Assembly (NCBI RefSeq): GCF_023100905.1
Contig: NZ_CP064686.1
Coordinates: forward strand, 4,402,001 to 4,466,000
Reading direction: 5' to 3'
DNA: 64,000 nucleotides
Source of the DNA: Bradyrhizobium sp. 4
GTDB lineage: Bacteria; Pseudomonadota; Alphaproteobacteria; Rhizobiales; Xanthobacteraceae
In this document: one piece after another, positions 36,301-44,524 of the stretch
How positions within the stretch are numbered: the first letter of the stretch is position 1
Layout: each line of letters starts with the position of its first letter
Notes under the pieces: generated by a model
Databases searched by the model: none
What the model was told of the DNA's origin: nothing
The model's input: only the letters and a program-made list of their open reading frames with translations
Made by a program: the position numbers and the translations under genes

Positions 36301-36418
36301 CTTCGTTCCGACCCAGGCGGAAATAGAACAGACCGCCCGCGACCACCGCAATGATCATCATGTAGACGACGAGCGAGCGGTGTTTCAGCGCCCAATCGGA
36401 AAGATTGACCCCACTCAT
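33305..36418 (-). CDS. RND efflux permease (second pump)
   Basis: A 1037-aa RND permease from a different branch to the one at 14152: LSDWALKHRSLVVYMMIIAV at TM1, RLGRNEDPAFIIKTMVVQAA, TM4 with LALLVDDAMTTTDATL carrying the Asp pair, and KNAVILIGQIDAERAIG near the C-terminus. These resemble the VexF/TriC-like HAE1 subgroup. The ATG overlaps the adaptor stop (ATGA at 36415-36418), so translation is coupled. No outer-membrane factor gene is adjacent. Confidence 0.94.
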   Translation of the reverse strand: MSGVNLSDWALKHRSLVVYMMIIAVVAGGLFYFRLGRNEDPAFIIKTMVVQAAWPGASVEETMKQVTERLERRLQETPHLDFLRSFTRAGVSTVFVNLKGSASAREVTDTWYHVRKSIGDMRHTLPAGVIGPGFNDEFGDTFGIIYGFTSDGFTQRELRDQVEEIRSKLLMVPDVSKIELLGEQDEAIFVEFSTKELAALGVDRSALIAALQSQNIVRPAGTVQTSAESISLRVSGGFQSEQDIAGINFSAGGRMLRLSDIARVRRGYTDPPHPMFRVNGKPAIGLAIAMRDGGDILALGANITKAMAQITAGLPIGIEPSLVADQPVVVNHAIREFMVSLLQAVAIIMVVSFISLGVRPGLIIALAIPLTLAIVMPIMGLLSIDMQRISLGALIIALALLVDDAMTTTDATLTKLAEGASKIEAATFAYRTHAMAMLAGTLVTIAGFIPVGFAASSAGEYTFSLFAVVTIALLVSWMVAVIFTPLLGAAILVPPERGKSADPGRIFRIYRHFLTLAMRAKWLTIAISLALFVASVLAMPLIPRQFFPSSDRPELLVDISLPQNASIYASEAAAKRLDAALATDPDVARWSTYVGRGAIRFYLPLNVQLPNDFFTQIVVIAKDVAARDRLHVKLEKTLAEEFPKAIAFVSPLELGPPVGWPIQYRVSGPDVERVREIALQVGQIVASSPDTKQTNFDWMQPDRQVRIRVDQNEARQLGLSSQAIATVLNAVITGTPVTQVRDDIYLVNVVARATDEQRVSLDSLRNLQVALGGGQTVPLSQFASFEYDQEFPLVWRRDRVPTLTVQAAIDGDKLPEGVVASLLPAIEKFQKTLPPSYRVVVGGTVEESQKSQASVLAVVPVMLFVMFTVLMVQLQSFPRLFMVLSVAPLGLIGVVAALMLSGRPLGFVAILGVLALLGMISKNAVILIGQIDAERAIGKSPWEAAVDASSSRFRPIMLTAISTVLGMIPIAPTVFWGPMAFAIMGGLLVATVLTLVFLPTIYVAWFGATDSAIDPALSKTPESGKQSRIGESSPSAR

Positions 36419-37524
36419 TGCTCTGATCCGAGAACCCGGACCTTCTGGCCAGGATGAAGTGCCTGCACCCCCGCGGTGACAATGACCTCGCCGGTATCCA
36501 GTCCTTGCGCAATCACCGCTTGGGCTTCATCGAACCGCAGAACGTCCACATTGCGCACCGAGACCGTACCGAGGGTGGGGTCGACGATCCACACCGCGGG
36601 ACGTTGGTTCATCCTCGTCAGGGCGGAGGCCGGTATATCGATCATCGGCCCTGCGCTCGTGCTCACCCGCCCCACGACCGTCGCCCCAAGGCGCATCGCC
36701 GCCGGAGGATCGGTCAGGCCGACCCTGACCTCGAAGGTCCGAGTCACGGCACTGGCTTGCGCCGCAACCTCGCGCACGCGCCCCTTGGCGTTAATCGCCG
36801 GATCATCCGCAAGGCTGACATCGACCTCCGGCTCGGCTGAAGCTGACCGGACCAACTGGGAAGGCACGTCGAAGACAGCATCGCGACCATCTTGACGCGC
36901 GATTCTCGCGATCATCTGTCCCGCCTGCACCACTTCGCCAGCTCCCGGGCCGGTCGCAGTAATCACCCCGGGCGCGTCGGCCTTCAGTTCCGTGAACCCG
37001 ACCAAGTCATGCGCGGAACTGAGTGCCGCTTCGGCGGCATCGACCTGCGATCGGGCCGTTTGCTGCGCTTGGGTCGCGGCATCGTAATTGACACGTGTGG
37101 TCCAACCCTGCGCCAGCAACGTCTCCTGACGATCAAAGTGATTGCGCGCCTGCGTCAATTGTCCCTGGGCCGCGGCGAGAGCCGCCTGCGCCTGGCGCAG
37201 CGCATTCAGCTCGTTCTGGGACTCCAATCGCGCTAGAACCTGGCCGGCCTTGACCCGGTCGCCGACCTTGCTGTCATTGCTCAAAAGCCGCCCGGATATC
37301 CGGAACGCAACATTGACTTCATCTTCTGCTTCGATCCGCCCGGAGAACGTCAGGGGTGTGGTGATCTTGCGCTTTTCAACGGTCGCTGTGCGCACAATTC
37401 GTGGCGTCGGCGGGTCATCCGCTGCGGTCTCTCTTCCGCAGCCTGCCAGCACTGGCGAGAGCGCCGCCACGAGCGCAAAAGTAATGACGTGCCGAGGTGT
37501 GGAATGGCTGCCGCGCGTGGACAT
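36415..37524 (-). CDS. RND efflux adaptor lipoprotein
   Basis: 369 aa from the ATG at 37524. The N-terminal signal ends with the lipobox LAGC, so the mature protein is probably an acylated inner-membrane lipoprotein. The lipoyl halves (LTFSGRIEAEDEVNVAFRIS and TELKADAPGVITATGPGAGE) flank a hairpin coiled coil (QAALAAAQGQLTQARNHFDR). Beta-barrel and membrane-proximal parts follow. It partners the permease at 33305-36418. Confidence 0.93.
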   Translation of the reverse strand: MSTRGSHSTPRHVITFALVAALSPVLAGCGRETAADDPPTPRIVRTATVEKRKITTPLTFSGRIEAEDEVNVAFRISGRLLSNDSKVGDRVKAGQVLARLESQNELNALRQAQAALAAAQGQLTQARNHFDRQETLLAQGWTTRVNYDAATQAQQTARSQVDAAEAALSSAHDLVGFTELKADAPGVITATGPGAGEVVQAGQMIARIARQDGRDAVFDVPSQLVRSASAEPEVDVSLADDPAINAKGRVREVAAQASAVTRTFEVRVGLTDPPAAMRLGATVVGRVSTSAGPMIDIPASALTRMNQRPAVWIVDPTLGTVSVRNVDVLRFDEAQAVIAQGLDTGEVIVTAGVQALHPGQKVRVLGSEQ

Positions 37525-37902
37525 GAGCTCTTCGTTCCGGAAGTGAGTGTCGCCGAGTAGAGCGGCCTTCACGAGGTCGCGGTGTCCCGGTCTCGCCGGC
37601 GGCATTTTCGGCTAAGGGGTCCGCCGCAAACATCGGGAAATCTACCTGTTCATCCGGATGTAATCATGTGCGCGAGCATTCGTGCCTTGGGAGATTCCCG
37701 ACAACCCGGTCAGGCAATCACCCGATATCGCCTGTTCGACTGGCGACACATGATGGGATTGTCAGGTGAAGCAGTAGCACCCTGCAATAGAGCCGTCCGC
37801 TACTCGTACTTCGCATGACCGGCAAGTAGCCGGGCTGATGCGAAACCGACTTGAACGATGACGCTTGAACGTGCCTCAAACCGCCGGATCAGGAGAATTC
37901 AA
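37525..37902. promoter_or_regulatory. Divergent intergenic region, RND operon / DUF3551 gene
   Basis: About 380 bases hold the promoter of the leftward pump operon and of the rightward small secreted-protein gene. The ribosome-binding site AGGAG (37891-37895) belongs to the latter. No regulator gene or clear operator is present. Confidence 0.4.
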
Positions 37903-38103
37903 ATGCGAATGTTTATCCTAGCCACAGCCGCAATTCTGGGAACGTTGGCGATTCTGCCAACGGCTACTCCGGCCAACGCGGCTGGATCATGGTGTTCGAA
38001 GAAACAGGGCATGACGCACTGTGGTTACTCAACTGAGGAGCAATGCCGGGCATCCAGGAGCGGACGAGGCGGAAGCTGCTTCCGGCGCCAGGCGTCACGC
38101 TAG
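37903..38103 (+). CDS. DUF3551 small secreted protein
   Basis: 66 aa from the ATG at 37903, with AGGAG upstream. A signal peptide (MRMFILATAAILGTLAILPT, cut near ANA) is followed by a short Cys-rich domain: WCSKKQGMTHCGYSTEEQCR then GGSCFRRQ. Four cysteines and the YSTEEQCRAS motif are diagnostic of DUF3551, a family expanded in Bradyrhizobium. Function unknown; periplasmic and probably disulfide-bonded. Confidence 0.9.
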   Translation: MRMFILATAAILGTLAILPTATPANAAGSWCSKKQGMTHCGYSTEEQCRASRSGRGGSCFRRQASR

Positions 38104-38369
38104 TCTTGCGCGGGCTGCGCGGCACGATTGCGAAATCTCATCCAAGAAGGTGGCGCCGGACGAACGACTCGGCGGCACCTTCTGAACCATTCTGGATGAC
38201 GATGTACCGCTACTCGCGGTCACGCCGAAGGCCGAAGATGGATCTCAAACTGCAGATCCCCAATGCGACGCTGCCGTCTGGGTCCGTCCTCATCAAACAG
38301 GCCGAGCCGGTCCCTCCGGACGCCCCGAAGCTCGGCAATGCCATGCGACGCCGATCGAGGGCTTCGAGC

Positions 38370-38891
38370 ATGAGCGAATACTCGGGAAGACCAGACGAGC
38401 CGGCGCGAAACGCCTCCAGGGGCCGATGGTCGAGCGCGGCTTTGCGAGCGGCCGGGTTCGGCTGCCTCTGGCTGGTGCTCGCGGGCGCTCAGGTCGGAGA
38501 CATTCCCGCGGCAGTAGCCGCAGTTGTCGCAGCGACCTGGACAAGCCTTTACTTTCTGGAGCCGAGCAGCGCGCGGCGTTCTCTTCCCGCCGTTGCCCGC
38601 CTGGTTCTGCTTTTCCTGTATCACTCGGTCGTAGCTGGGTTGGACGTTGCTGGCCGCGCGTTGAATCCGCGTTTGCCGCTTCATCCGGGCTTTCTAGCCT
38701 ATCCGACCCAGCTATCCCGTGGCGTACGGCAGAACGTGTTCACGACGCTCACGAGCCTGTTGCCCGGGACGGTGCCAGCCGGAGAGGAGAGCGGCCATAT
38801 CATCTATCACTGTCTCGACATCACTCAGCCGGTCCTCGCCGATCTCGCCGCCGAGGAAGCGGCGCTGGTCCGGGCGCTCTACAATGACTGA
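38370..38891 (+). CDS. mrpE: Mrp-type cation/H+ antiporter subunit E
   Basis: 173 aa. Small membrane subunit E of a Mrp/Mnh antiporter or Mbh ion module. After a polar N-terminus come hydrophobic helices (AAGFGCLWLVLAGAQVGDIP, AVARLVLLFLYHSVVAGLDV), then the MnhE motif GFLAYPTQLSRGVRQNVFTT and LTSLLPGTVPAGEESGHIIY with HCLDI. It is the first gene of a six-gene string with overlapping ends. The frame is open further upstream, so the start is uncertain. Confidence 0.9.
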   Translation: MSEYSGRPDEPARNASRGRWSSAALRAAGFGCLWLVLAGAQVGDIPAAVAAVVAATWTSLYFLEPSSARRSLPAVARLVLLFLYHSVVAGLDVAGRALNPRLPLHPGFLAYPTQLSRGVRQNVFTTLTSLLPGTVPAGEESGHIIYHCLDITQPVLADLAAEEAALVRALYND

Positions 38892-39174
38892 GTTCCTGAC
38901 CGCAGCAGTCGGCCTGATCCTGGCGCTGCTGGCGCTCGGCCTGGTGTCGATCTTGCGCGGCCCCACGGACGCGGAACGCATGATGGCCGCGCAATTGATC
39001 GGCACCGGGGGCATTGCCGTGCTGCTGCTGCTCGGCACTGTGACAGGCGTTCCCGCGTCGGTCGACGTGGCATTGATTCTGGCGCTGCTCGCCACTTTCG
39101 CGTCCATCGCATTCGTCAAGAAGGGGCTGTCCCGCCTCAACAGCGACGGGGCCGTTTCAACGGAGGACAAGTGA
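38884..39174 (+). CDS. mrpF: Mrp-type antiporter subunit F
   Basis: 96 aa, three transmembrane helices. The conserved subunit-F core VSILRGPTDAERMMAAQLIG then SVDVALILALLATFASIAFV is clear. Its ATG lies eight bases before the end of mrpE, so translation is coupled. Confidence 0.92.
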   Translation: MTEFLTAAVGLILALLALGLVSILRGPTDAERMMAAQLIGTGGIAVLLLLGTVTGVPASVDVALILALLATFASIAFVKKGLSRLNSDGAVSTEDK

Positions 39175-39461
39175 ACCTCGTACGAGACATCGTGACGATT
39201 GCGTGCGTGTCGGCGGGCGTGTTCTTCTTCTTGGCTGGCACGGTCGGCCTCCTTCGGTTTCCCGACACTCTGACCCGGCTGCACGCCCTGACCAAAGCCG
39301 ACAATCTCGGCCTGGGCTTCGTCGTGCTCGGGCTGCTTCCCCAAGCAGGAAACCTGCGGGAAGGGTTGAAGTTGATCAGCATCTGGGTGTTCGCGCTTCT
39401 TGCTGGCGCCACGGTGTCGCAATTGATCGCACGTACGGTACGTCGGAGCGGTGCCAGATGA
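39171..39461 (+). CDS. mrpG: Mrp-type antiporter subunit G
   Basis: 96 aa with a GTG start overlapping the mrpF stop (GTGA). The G-subunit signature AGTVGLLRFPDTLTRLHALT then KADNLGLGFVVLGLL is present, with three helices and a short basic end. Confidence 0.93.
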   Translation: MNLVRDIVTIACVSAGVFFFLAGTVGLLRFPDTLTRLHALTKADNLGLGFVVLGLLPQAGNLREGLKLISIWVFALLAGATVSQLIARTVRRSGAR

Positions 39462-40399
39462 GCATCGCAACGGCCTTCGAGATCGTCCTCGCCGCCGTGG
39501 TGCTGGGTCTCGCCACATGGACCATCGCTGTCCGCGAGACCTATCCTGCAACGGTGGGATTTGTCGCCTACGGACTCCTGGTTGCGCTGATCTGGGTTCG
39601 CCTCGACGCGGTCGATGTCGCACTGACCGAGGCCGCGATCGGCGGAGGTCTGGGCGGAGTCGTTCTGTTGGGGGCGGCTGCCCGATTGCGCGATGCCGAG
39701 GCGGTTGCGTCTGAACGACCCGTCCAGGTCGTTCGTCTGAGCGCGGCCATATTGTGTTCCTTGACCGCGGCGGCGCTGGGCATCGCAATCCTGCTTCTGC
39801 CTGATCCGGCCCCCTCCCTTGCGCTGGCCGTCGTCTCGAATGCCGGCGCAACCGGACTGGCTAACCCTGTCACTAACGTGCTCATGGCGTTCCGCGGGAT
39901 GGACACCATGCTCGAGAAGGTCGTGCTCCTGCTGGCCATCGTTGGCGTCTGGTCGCTTGCATCGGACAGGGCTTGGGGTGGCCGTCCGGGACCTCGGCAC
40001 GAAGCCGATCCAGATGGCGTGCTCGCCTTCCTCGCCCGACTGCTGCCCCCCGCCGGCATTGTCGTTGGCGTCTACATGTTGTGGACAGGGGCCGATCACC
40101 CCGGCGGAGCATTCCAGGGCGGCGCTGTTCTCGCGTCGATGTGGCTGCTGGCGATCATGGCCGGAATGACGGACACACCACCAGTGAGCAGCCGAGGGCT
40201 GCGGGTTGTCCTGACGGCCGGGCCCGGCCTGTTTCTTCTCGTCGGCCTTGGGGGATTGTTTTTCGCGTCGGCGTTCCTGGCCTTTCCGGATGAGTTCGCA
40301 AAGCCCCTGATACTCGGCATCGAGATCGCGATGATTTCGACAATCGCGGCGACTCTCGCCCTGTTGCTCGCAGGCCCACCGGAAAGGAGTCCACGATGA
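39458..40399 (+). CDS. Fused antiporter subunit: MrpA C-terminus (MbhD+MbhE) plus MrpB
   Basis: 313 aa starting at an ATGA overlap with mrpG. Residues 1-80 match the DUF4040/MbhD part (VGFVAYGLLVALIWVRLDAV, VALTEAAIGGGLGGVVLL). Residues about 85-170 match the MbhE-like end of MrpA (NPVTNVLMAFRGMDTMLEKV). Residues about 175-310 match MnhB (LLPPAGIVVGVYMLWTGADH, PGGAFQGGAVLASMWLLAIM). These are separate genes in archaeal Mbh complexes and differently partitioned in standard Mrp, so this is a three-part fusion. Confidence 0.85.
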   Translation: MSIATAFEIVLAAVVLGLATWTIAVRETYPATVGFVAYGLLVALIWVRLDAVDVALTEAAIGGGLGGVVLLGAAARLRDAEAVASERPVQVVRLSAAILCSLTAAALGIAILLLPDPAPSLALAVVSNAGATGLANPVTNVLMAFRGMDTMLEKVVLLLAIVGVWSLASDRAWGGRPGPRHEADPDGVLAFLARLLPPAGIVVGVYMLWTGADHPGGAFQGGAVLASMWLLAIMAGMTDTPPVSSRGLRVVLTAGPGLFLLVGLGGLFFASAFLAFPDEFAKPLILGIEIAMISTIAATLALLLAGPPERSPR

Positions 40400-40740
40400 T
40401 GAGCAGCGCAACAGTGTTTGGAATGTGTGCCGCCGCGTTGATTGGGCTTGGGCTTTACGGCCTGATTACGAACCCGCAACCGCTCCGCAAGATCCTCGCA
40501 TTCAACCTGATCGGCAGCGGCGTGTTTCTTCTGTTCGGCATCGTCGGACGCAGGGGCGCTGGGGCGAGCGTTGGCAACGACCCGGTGCCACAGGCACTGG
40601 TGATCACGGGCGTCGTGGTCGCCTTTTCCGCAACTGCCCTGGCGATCGCCTTGTTGCTCCGGTTGTTCGACACCGCGGGCTCCACTACGCTCGGCAATCC
40701 CGCACCGACGTGCCTGCACTCCGATTCACCCGGTGACTGA
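40396..40740 (+). CDS. mrpC: Mrp-type antiporter subunit C (NuoK-like)
   Basis: 114 aa, three helices, overlapping the preceding stop (ATGA). It is related to complex I NuoK. The signature is LIGLGLYGLITNPQPLRKIL, AFNLIGSGVFLLFGIVG and NDPVPQALVITGVVVAFSAT. It lies between the B-type fusion and the large antiporter subunit, as in Mbh modules. Confidence 0.93.
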   Translation: MMSSATVFGMCAAALIGLGLYGLITNPQPLRKILAFNLIGSGVFLLFGIVGRRGAGASVGNDPVPQALVITGVVVAFSATALAIALLLRLFDTAGSTTLGNPAPTCLHSDSPGD

Positions 40741-42512
40741 TGCTGCCCTCTGCCCCCGCACCGGCAACGACCGCGTCTGGCTTCTTGCTGGTGCTGTCAA
40801 TCGTCGTACCCGTCGCGGCCGTGCTGCTTGCGTTCGCTCTCGGCGACCGCCGCGTCCGGCAAGTCGCCTTTGCCGTCGTACCGATCGGGTCGGCAATCGT
40901 CGTAGCAGTCGGCCTGGCCTTGCCGGCAGGCGACGGCGTCCTCGTCTATCTGCTCGGCGCATGGCCAGCCCCCCTGGGCGTGGCGCTGCGCGCGGACGGT
41001 TTCTCGGTCGTGATGCTCGCCACGACGGCAATCGTGATCTGCGCAGTTGCCCTCTTTGCTGCGACAGAGTTTCGTCCTTCGGCAGCGGACGCGCGCGCGC
41101 CCTTCGCATTCTGGGTTCTGTTGCTGGCGATCTGGGCGGCGCTGAACACGATCTTCGTGGGCAGCGATCTCTTTACGCTCTATGTGGCGCTGGAATTGCT
41201 AACATTCGCCGCCGTGCCGCTGGTCTCCCTCAGGGGCGGGGCAGAAACGCTTCAGGCTGCGTTGCGCTATCTTCTCTTCGCATTGCTTGGTTCGATCCTC
41301 TACCTGATGGGTACGGCCCTGCTCTATGGCGTGTACGGCACGCTGGATATCGAACTGCTGTCTCGGCGCCTTTCTGGAGGGGTCGTCACGCTCCTCGCGG
41401 CGGCATTGATGACGACCGGCCTTCTCGCCAAGACCGCGCTCTTTCCGCTGCATCTCTGGCTACCACCCGCTCACGCTGGCGCGCCGGCCGCAGCGAGCGC
41501 GATCCTGTCCGGCCTGGTCGTGAAGGGTTCGTTCTTCATCCTCCTCCGGCTTTGGTTCAACGTTCTGCCGGACCTGCCCGGGTATGCCGCCGCACAATTT
41601 CTCGCAGCGTTGGGAGCCGGCGCGATTCTGGTCGGAAGCATCGTGGCCTTGCGGCAGGAGCGCCTCAAGCTCCTCGTGGCATATTCGACACTGGCTCAAA
41701 TCGGATATCTCTTCCTGATGTTTCCGCTCGCCCTCGACAGCTCGGGCCGGCTCGAGAGCGGACAGGCCCTAGCAGGCGGGGTGCTTCAGGCGGCCTCCCA
41801 CGCCACAGCCAAGGCGGCCATGTTCCTGGCAGTCGGTTCGATCTATGTCGGGCTGGGTCATGACCGCATCACCGGGATACGGGGCGTCGCCCGAGCCCTG
41901 CCCTTGAGCGTCACGGCCTTCGGATTAGGCGGCATCGCACTGATGGGCGTTCAGCCGAGCGGAGCGTCGCTTGCGAAGGAGCTCTTGCTTGAGGAAACGG
42001 CGAGGACGGGACAGTGGTGGTGGGCCGTCGTGCTCCACACTGGCGGAATGTTTACGACCGCGTATGTTCTGGTCGTCCTCTCGCATGCGCTTGCGCGTCC
42101 AGATCAATCCATCGTCCTTGTCCGCACTCCACGCCGCAGCAGCGGTCTGACGGCGCTTGCCTTGGCGCTCTGTTCGCTTCTGCTTGGACTCGTGCCTTGG
42201 GATACCTTTCTGCCGATCCCACCTGGTGCGGCATCGAACCTGTTCGGATTCGGCGGGCTCGTCAAACTGGGCGTAACGATGCTCGGAGGTGGGGCGCTCG
42301 TCATCCTGCTCAGTCCATGGCCCCGTCCCGGCGGCCTTTCGGCGGGCTGGAAGACGCTGATGAGCATCATCGGTCCGTTCCGGCGCGTCTGTCTTGGATT
42401 TGGCAGCCTCGTTGAATGGGGCGACGACGTTCTCCGACAATGGTCGAGCGCCGGCATATCCCTCCTGCTTTGCACATTGCTGCTCGCCGCGTTGATGTTC
42501 GGCGCCAATTAG
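40740..42512 (+). CDS. mrpD: Mrp-type antiporter subunit D (NuoM/NuoL-like)
   Basis: A 590-aa ion-translocating subunit with about 14 helices. The proton_antipo_M core is VGSDLFTLYVALELLTFAAV (Glu of TM5), KTALFPLHLWLPPAHAGAPA, and ILSGLVVKGSFFILLRLWFN with Lys. Then follow LVAYSTLAQIGYLFL and AASHATAKAAMFLAVGSIYV. It starts at TGATG, overlapping mrpC. It is the only NuoL/M-type subunit in the operon, since no full MrpA is present. The C-terminal 100 residues are longer than in typical MrpD. Confidence 0.93.
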   Translation: MLPSAPAPATTASGFLLVLSIVVPVAAVLLAFALGDRRVRQVAFAVVPIGSAIVVAVGLALPAGDGVLVYLLGAWPAPLGVALRADGFSVVMLATTAIVICAVALFAATEFRPSAADARAPFAFWVLLLAIWAALNTIFVGSDLFTLYVALELLTFAAVPLVSLRGGAETLQAALRYLLFALLGSILYLMGTALLYGVYGTLDIELLSRRLSGGVVTLLAAALMTTGLLAKTALFPLHLWLPPAHAGAPAAASAILSGLVVKGSFFILLRLWFNVLPDLPGYAAAQFLAALGAGAILVGSIVALRQERLKLLVAYSTLAQIGYLFLMFPLALDSSGRLESGQALAGGVLQAASHATAKAAMFLAVGSIYVGLGHDRITGIRGVARALPLSVTAFGLGGIALMGVQPSGASLAKELLLEETARTGQWWWAVVLHTGGMFTTAYVLVVLSHALARPDQSIVLVRTPRRSSGLTALALALCSLLLGLVPWDTFLPIPPGAASNLFGFGGLVKLGVTMLGGGALVILLSPWPRPGGLSAGWKTLMSIIGPFRRVCLGFGSLVEWGDDVLRQWSSAGISLLLCTLLLAALMFGAN

Positions 42513-42703
42513 ACCAGGGCCGGGTCAGGCGGCACGATCAAAGGAACTCGCTGCGAGGCAAGGTCCGGGACATTCTCCCCGCGCCTGAGGGTTTTCTCGG
42601 ATGCCGCGCCGGCAGCTCGCCGCTTATTCTCGACCTCGCACCGTGCGGTGGGCATCGGTCTTCCCCCGGACGGTGCCCCAGTTGAAACTCTCAGGAGGTC
42701 TCC

Positions 42704-43207
42704 ATGTCTGATTTGGTTGCCATCGTGTACCCGAACGAAGCAAAGGCTGAAGACGTCCGGCAACGGCTGCTCAAATTGCAAAAAGAGTATCTGATCAGCA
42801 TCAGCGACGCCGTCATTGCAGTGAAGACCGATGCCGGGACTGTGAAGCTCAACCAGCTCGTCAATACAACCGCGACCGGCGCGATCTCCGGAAGCTTTTG
42901 GGGGCTCCTGATCGGAGTACTCTTTCTCAACCCGATCATCGGCGTGGCACTCGGTGCGGCCTCAGGCGCGCTGGGAGGTGCTTTGTCGGATTTCGGCATC
43001 AACGACTCGTTCGTGAAGGAGCTCTCGGCTTCGCTCTCTCCCGGCAACGCTGCCCTCTTCGTTCTGATCAAGAACATGACCGCCGACAAGGTGCTCAACG
43101 AGATCAAGGACGCTGGCGGGGTCGTGCTGAAAACGTCTCTCGACGAGACCAAGGAGAAGATCCTGCGCGACGCGCTCGCCAGCACAGCGGAGCGACCGGC
43201 GGCCTGA
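42704..43207 (+). CDS. DUF1269 membrane protein
   Basis: 167 aa with a strong AGGAGG ahead of the ATG. The N-terminus MSDLVAIVYPNEAKAEDVRQ and central Gly-zipper GSFWGLLIGVLFLNPIIGVA with LGAASGALGGALSDFGIND are typical of DUF1269. A C-terminal alpha/beta part (FVLIKNMTADKVLNEIKDAG) follows. The family is often linked to stress and TerC/VIT-like genes; function unknown. It ends five bases from the convergent BI-1 gene. Confidence 0.92.
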   Translation: MSDLVAIVYPNEAKAEDVRQRLLKLQKEYLISISDAVIAVKTDAGTVKLNQLVNTTATGAISGSFWGLLIGVLFLNPIIGVALGAASGALGGALSDFGINDSFVKELSASLSPGNAALFVLIKNMTADKVLNEIKDAGGVVLKTSLDETKEKILRDALASTAERPAA

Positions 43208-43212
43208 GCCGC

Positions 43213-43923
43213 CTAGCGTCGCCCGCCCATCAGCCGCAAGAGCATCATGAATAGATTAATGAAGTTGAGATAGAGCGACAGCGCCGCGACCACCGACTTG
43301 CGGCCTGTCGCTGTCTCGTCGTCCCTAATGTCGTACATCGCCTTGATCCGTTGCGTATCGTAGGCGGTGAGGCCCGCAAACACTCCGACGCCGACGATCG
43401 AAATCAACCATTCGAGGCCTGTCGATCTCATGAAGAGGTTGACGACGCTGGCGATGACGACGCCGATCAGGCCCATGAACAGGAAGCTGCCCATCCCGGA
43501 CAGATCGCGCCTGGTGGTGTAGCCGAAGACACTAAGTGCCCCAAACATTGCGGCTGCGATGAAGAAGACGCGCGTGATCGAAGCGCTGGTGTAAACGTGC
43601 AGGAGCGTTGACAGCGAGACGCCAACCAAAGCGGCATACACGAAGAACAGCAGCCGTGCCGTTCCCGCCGACAGTGTATTGATGCGCGCTCCGATGAAAA
43701 ACACCAACCCCAGCGGGGCCAGGATGAAAACCCACATTAGCGGGCTCTGAAGCAGTGCAGGGCCCGTGAGCTGATAGGTCAACCATGCCGCGACGGCCGT
43801 GAGACCTACACCTGCGGCCATGTAGTTGTAGATGCGCAGCATGTACGTGCGCAATCCAGCGTCCATCGCGATCGAGCCGCCAACGGCTTCCGATATGGTC
43901 GCATTAGGATCATAGTTTGACAT
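43213..43923 (-). CDS. Bax inhibitor-1 / YccA family membrane protein
   Basis: 236 aa with seven hydrophobic helices: YNYMAAGVGLTAVAAWLTYQ first, FGYTTRRDLSGMGSFLFMGL in the middle, and the late YDTQRIKAMYDIRDDE, whose acidic residues form the pH-sensing pair of BI-1 proteins. The bacterial members are pH-dependent leak channels or FtsH modulators. The position beside DUF1269 and a stress cluster fits an envelope-stress role. Confidence 0.94.
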   Translation of the reverse strand: MSNYDPNATISEAVGGSIAMDAGLRTYMLRIYNYMAAGVGLTAVAAWLTYQLTGPALLQSPLMWVFILAPLGLVFFIGARINTLSAGTARLLFFVYAALVGVSLSTLLHVYTSASITRVFFIAAAMFGALSVFGYTTRRDLSGMGSFLFMGLIGVVIASVVNLFMRSTGLEWLISIVGVGVFAGLTAYDTQRIKAMYDIRDDETATGRKSVVAALSLYLNFINLFMMLLRLMGGRR

Positions 43924-44155
43924 GGCTTCCTCCTCGCGTCTGATCGCCGAAACAAGCCAAGCTACTGGTCCGGCACTGTCGGGAACATCGGATGATCACC
44001 CTACTGCTGGGGGATACACTACCTATCTCGATGGCCGCCGGCCCGCAGTTTTGTCGAAACGGGAAGCGCCCATCCCGCGCTCCTCATCCCTTTTGTCTAG
44101 ATTCTTACACGTTTGTCACTGGAAGCAGGCGCCGCGCCAGCTTACTCGGTCTGGA

Positions 44156-44356
44156 ATGCGCTACTTCTTTCACATCGTCGACAAATACGGCCTCTCCCCG
44201 GACGGGACAGGACATGAGCACGCGGACCAGGACGCAGCCGTCCTGCATGCCAGGTGTATTGCGGCAGAACTCGCAAAGGCTGGGGAGTTCTTCCGCGAAA
44301 GCCTGATACTGGTCGCTGCCGCGCCGGGATCGGCGGACACGGCAGTTCCAAACTGA
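44156..44356 (+). CDS. DUF6894 small protein
   Basis: 66 aa beginning MRYFFHIVDKYGLSPDGTGH, the hallmark of DUF6894. A helix DAAVLHARCIAAELAKAGEF and a strand follow. Hundreds of such short cytosolic proteins occur in Bradyrhizobium and Methylobacterium, with unknown function. No strong ribosome-binding site is seen; an open frame extends upstream to 43922 without features. Confidence 0.82.
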   Translation: MRYFFHIVDKYGLSPDGTGHEHADQDAAVLHARCIAAELAKAGEFFRESLILVAAAPGSADTAVPN

Positions 44357-44524
44357 TGTCAACGCGGCGGTACGCTCGTCCGCAGATTCCATGCCTTCTC
44401 TTCTACAGAGAATCCCGGATGTCCGGAGGTGAGCGTCGGTTCTAAGGTCGGGGCAAAGGGGCCGCCTATCTCGCTCGAGTCCGACGGCGCGCCACTCCAT
44501 CTCCGGCGGAAAGCCATTCTCGTC

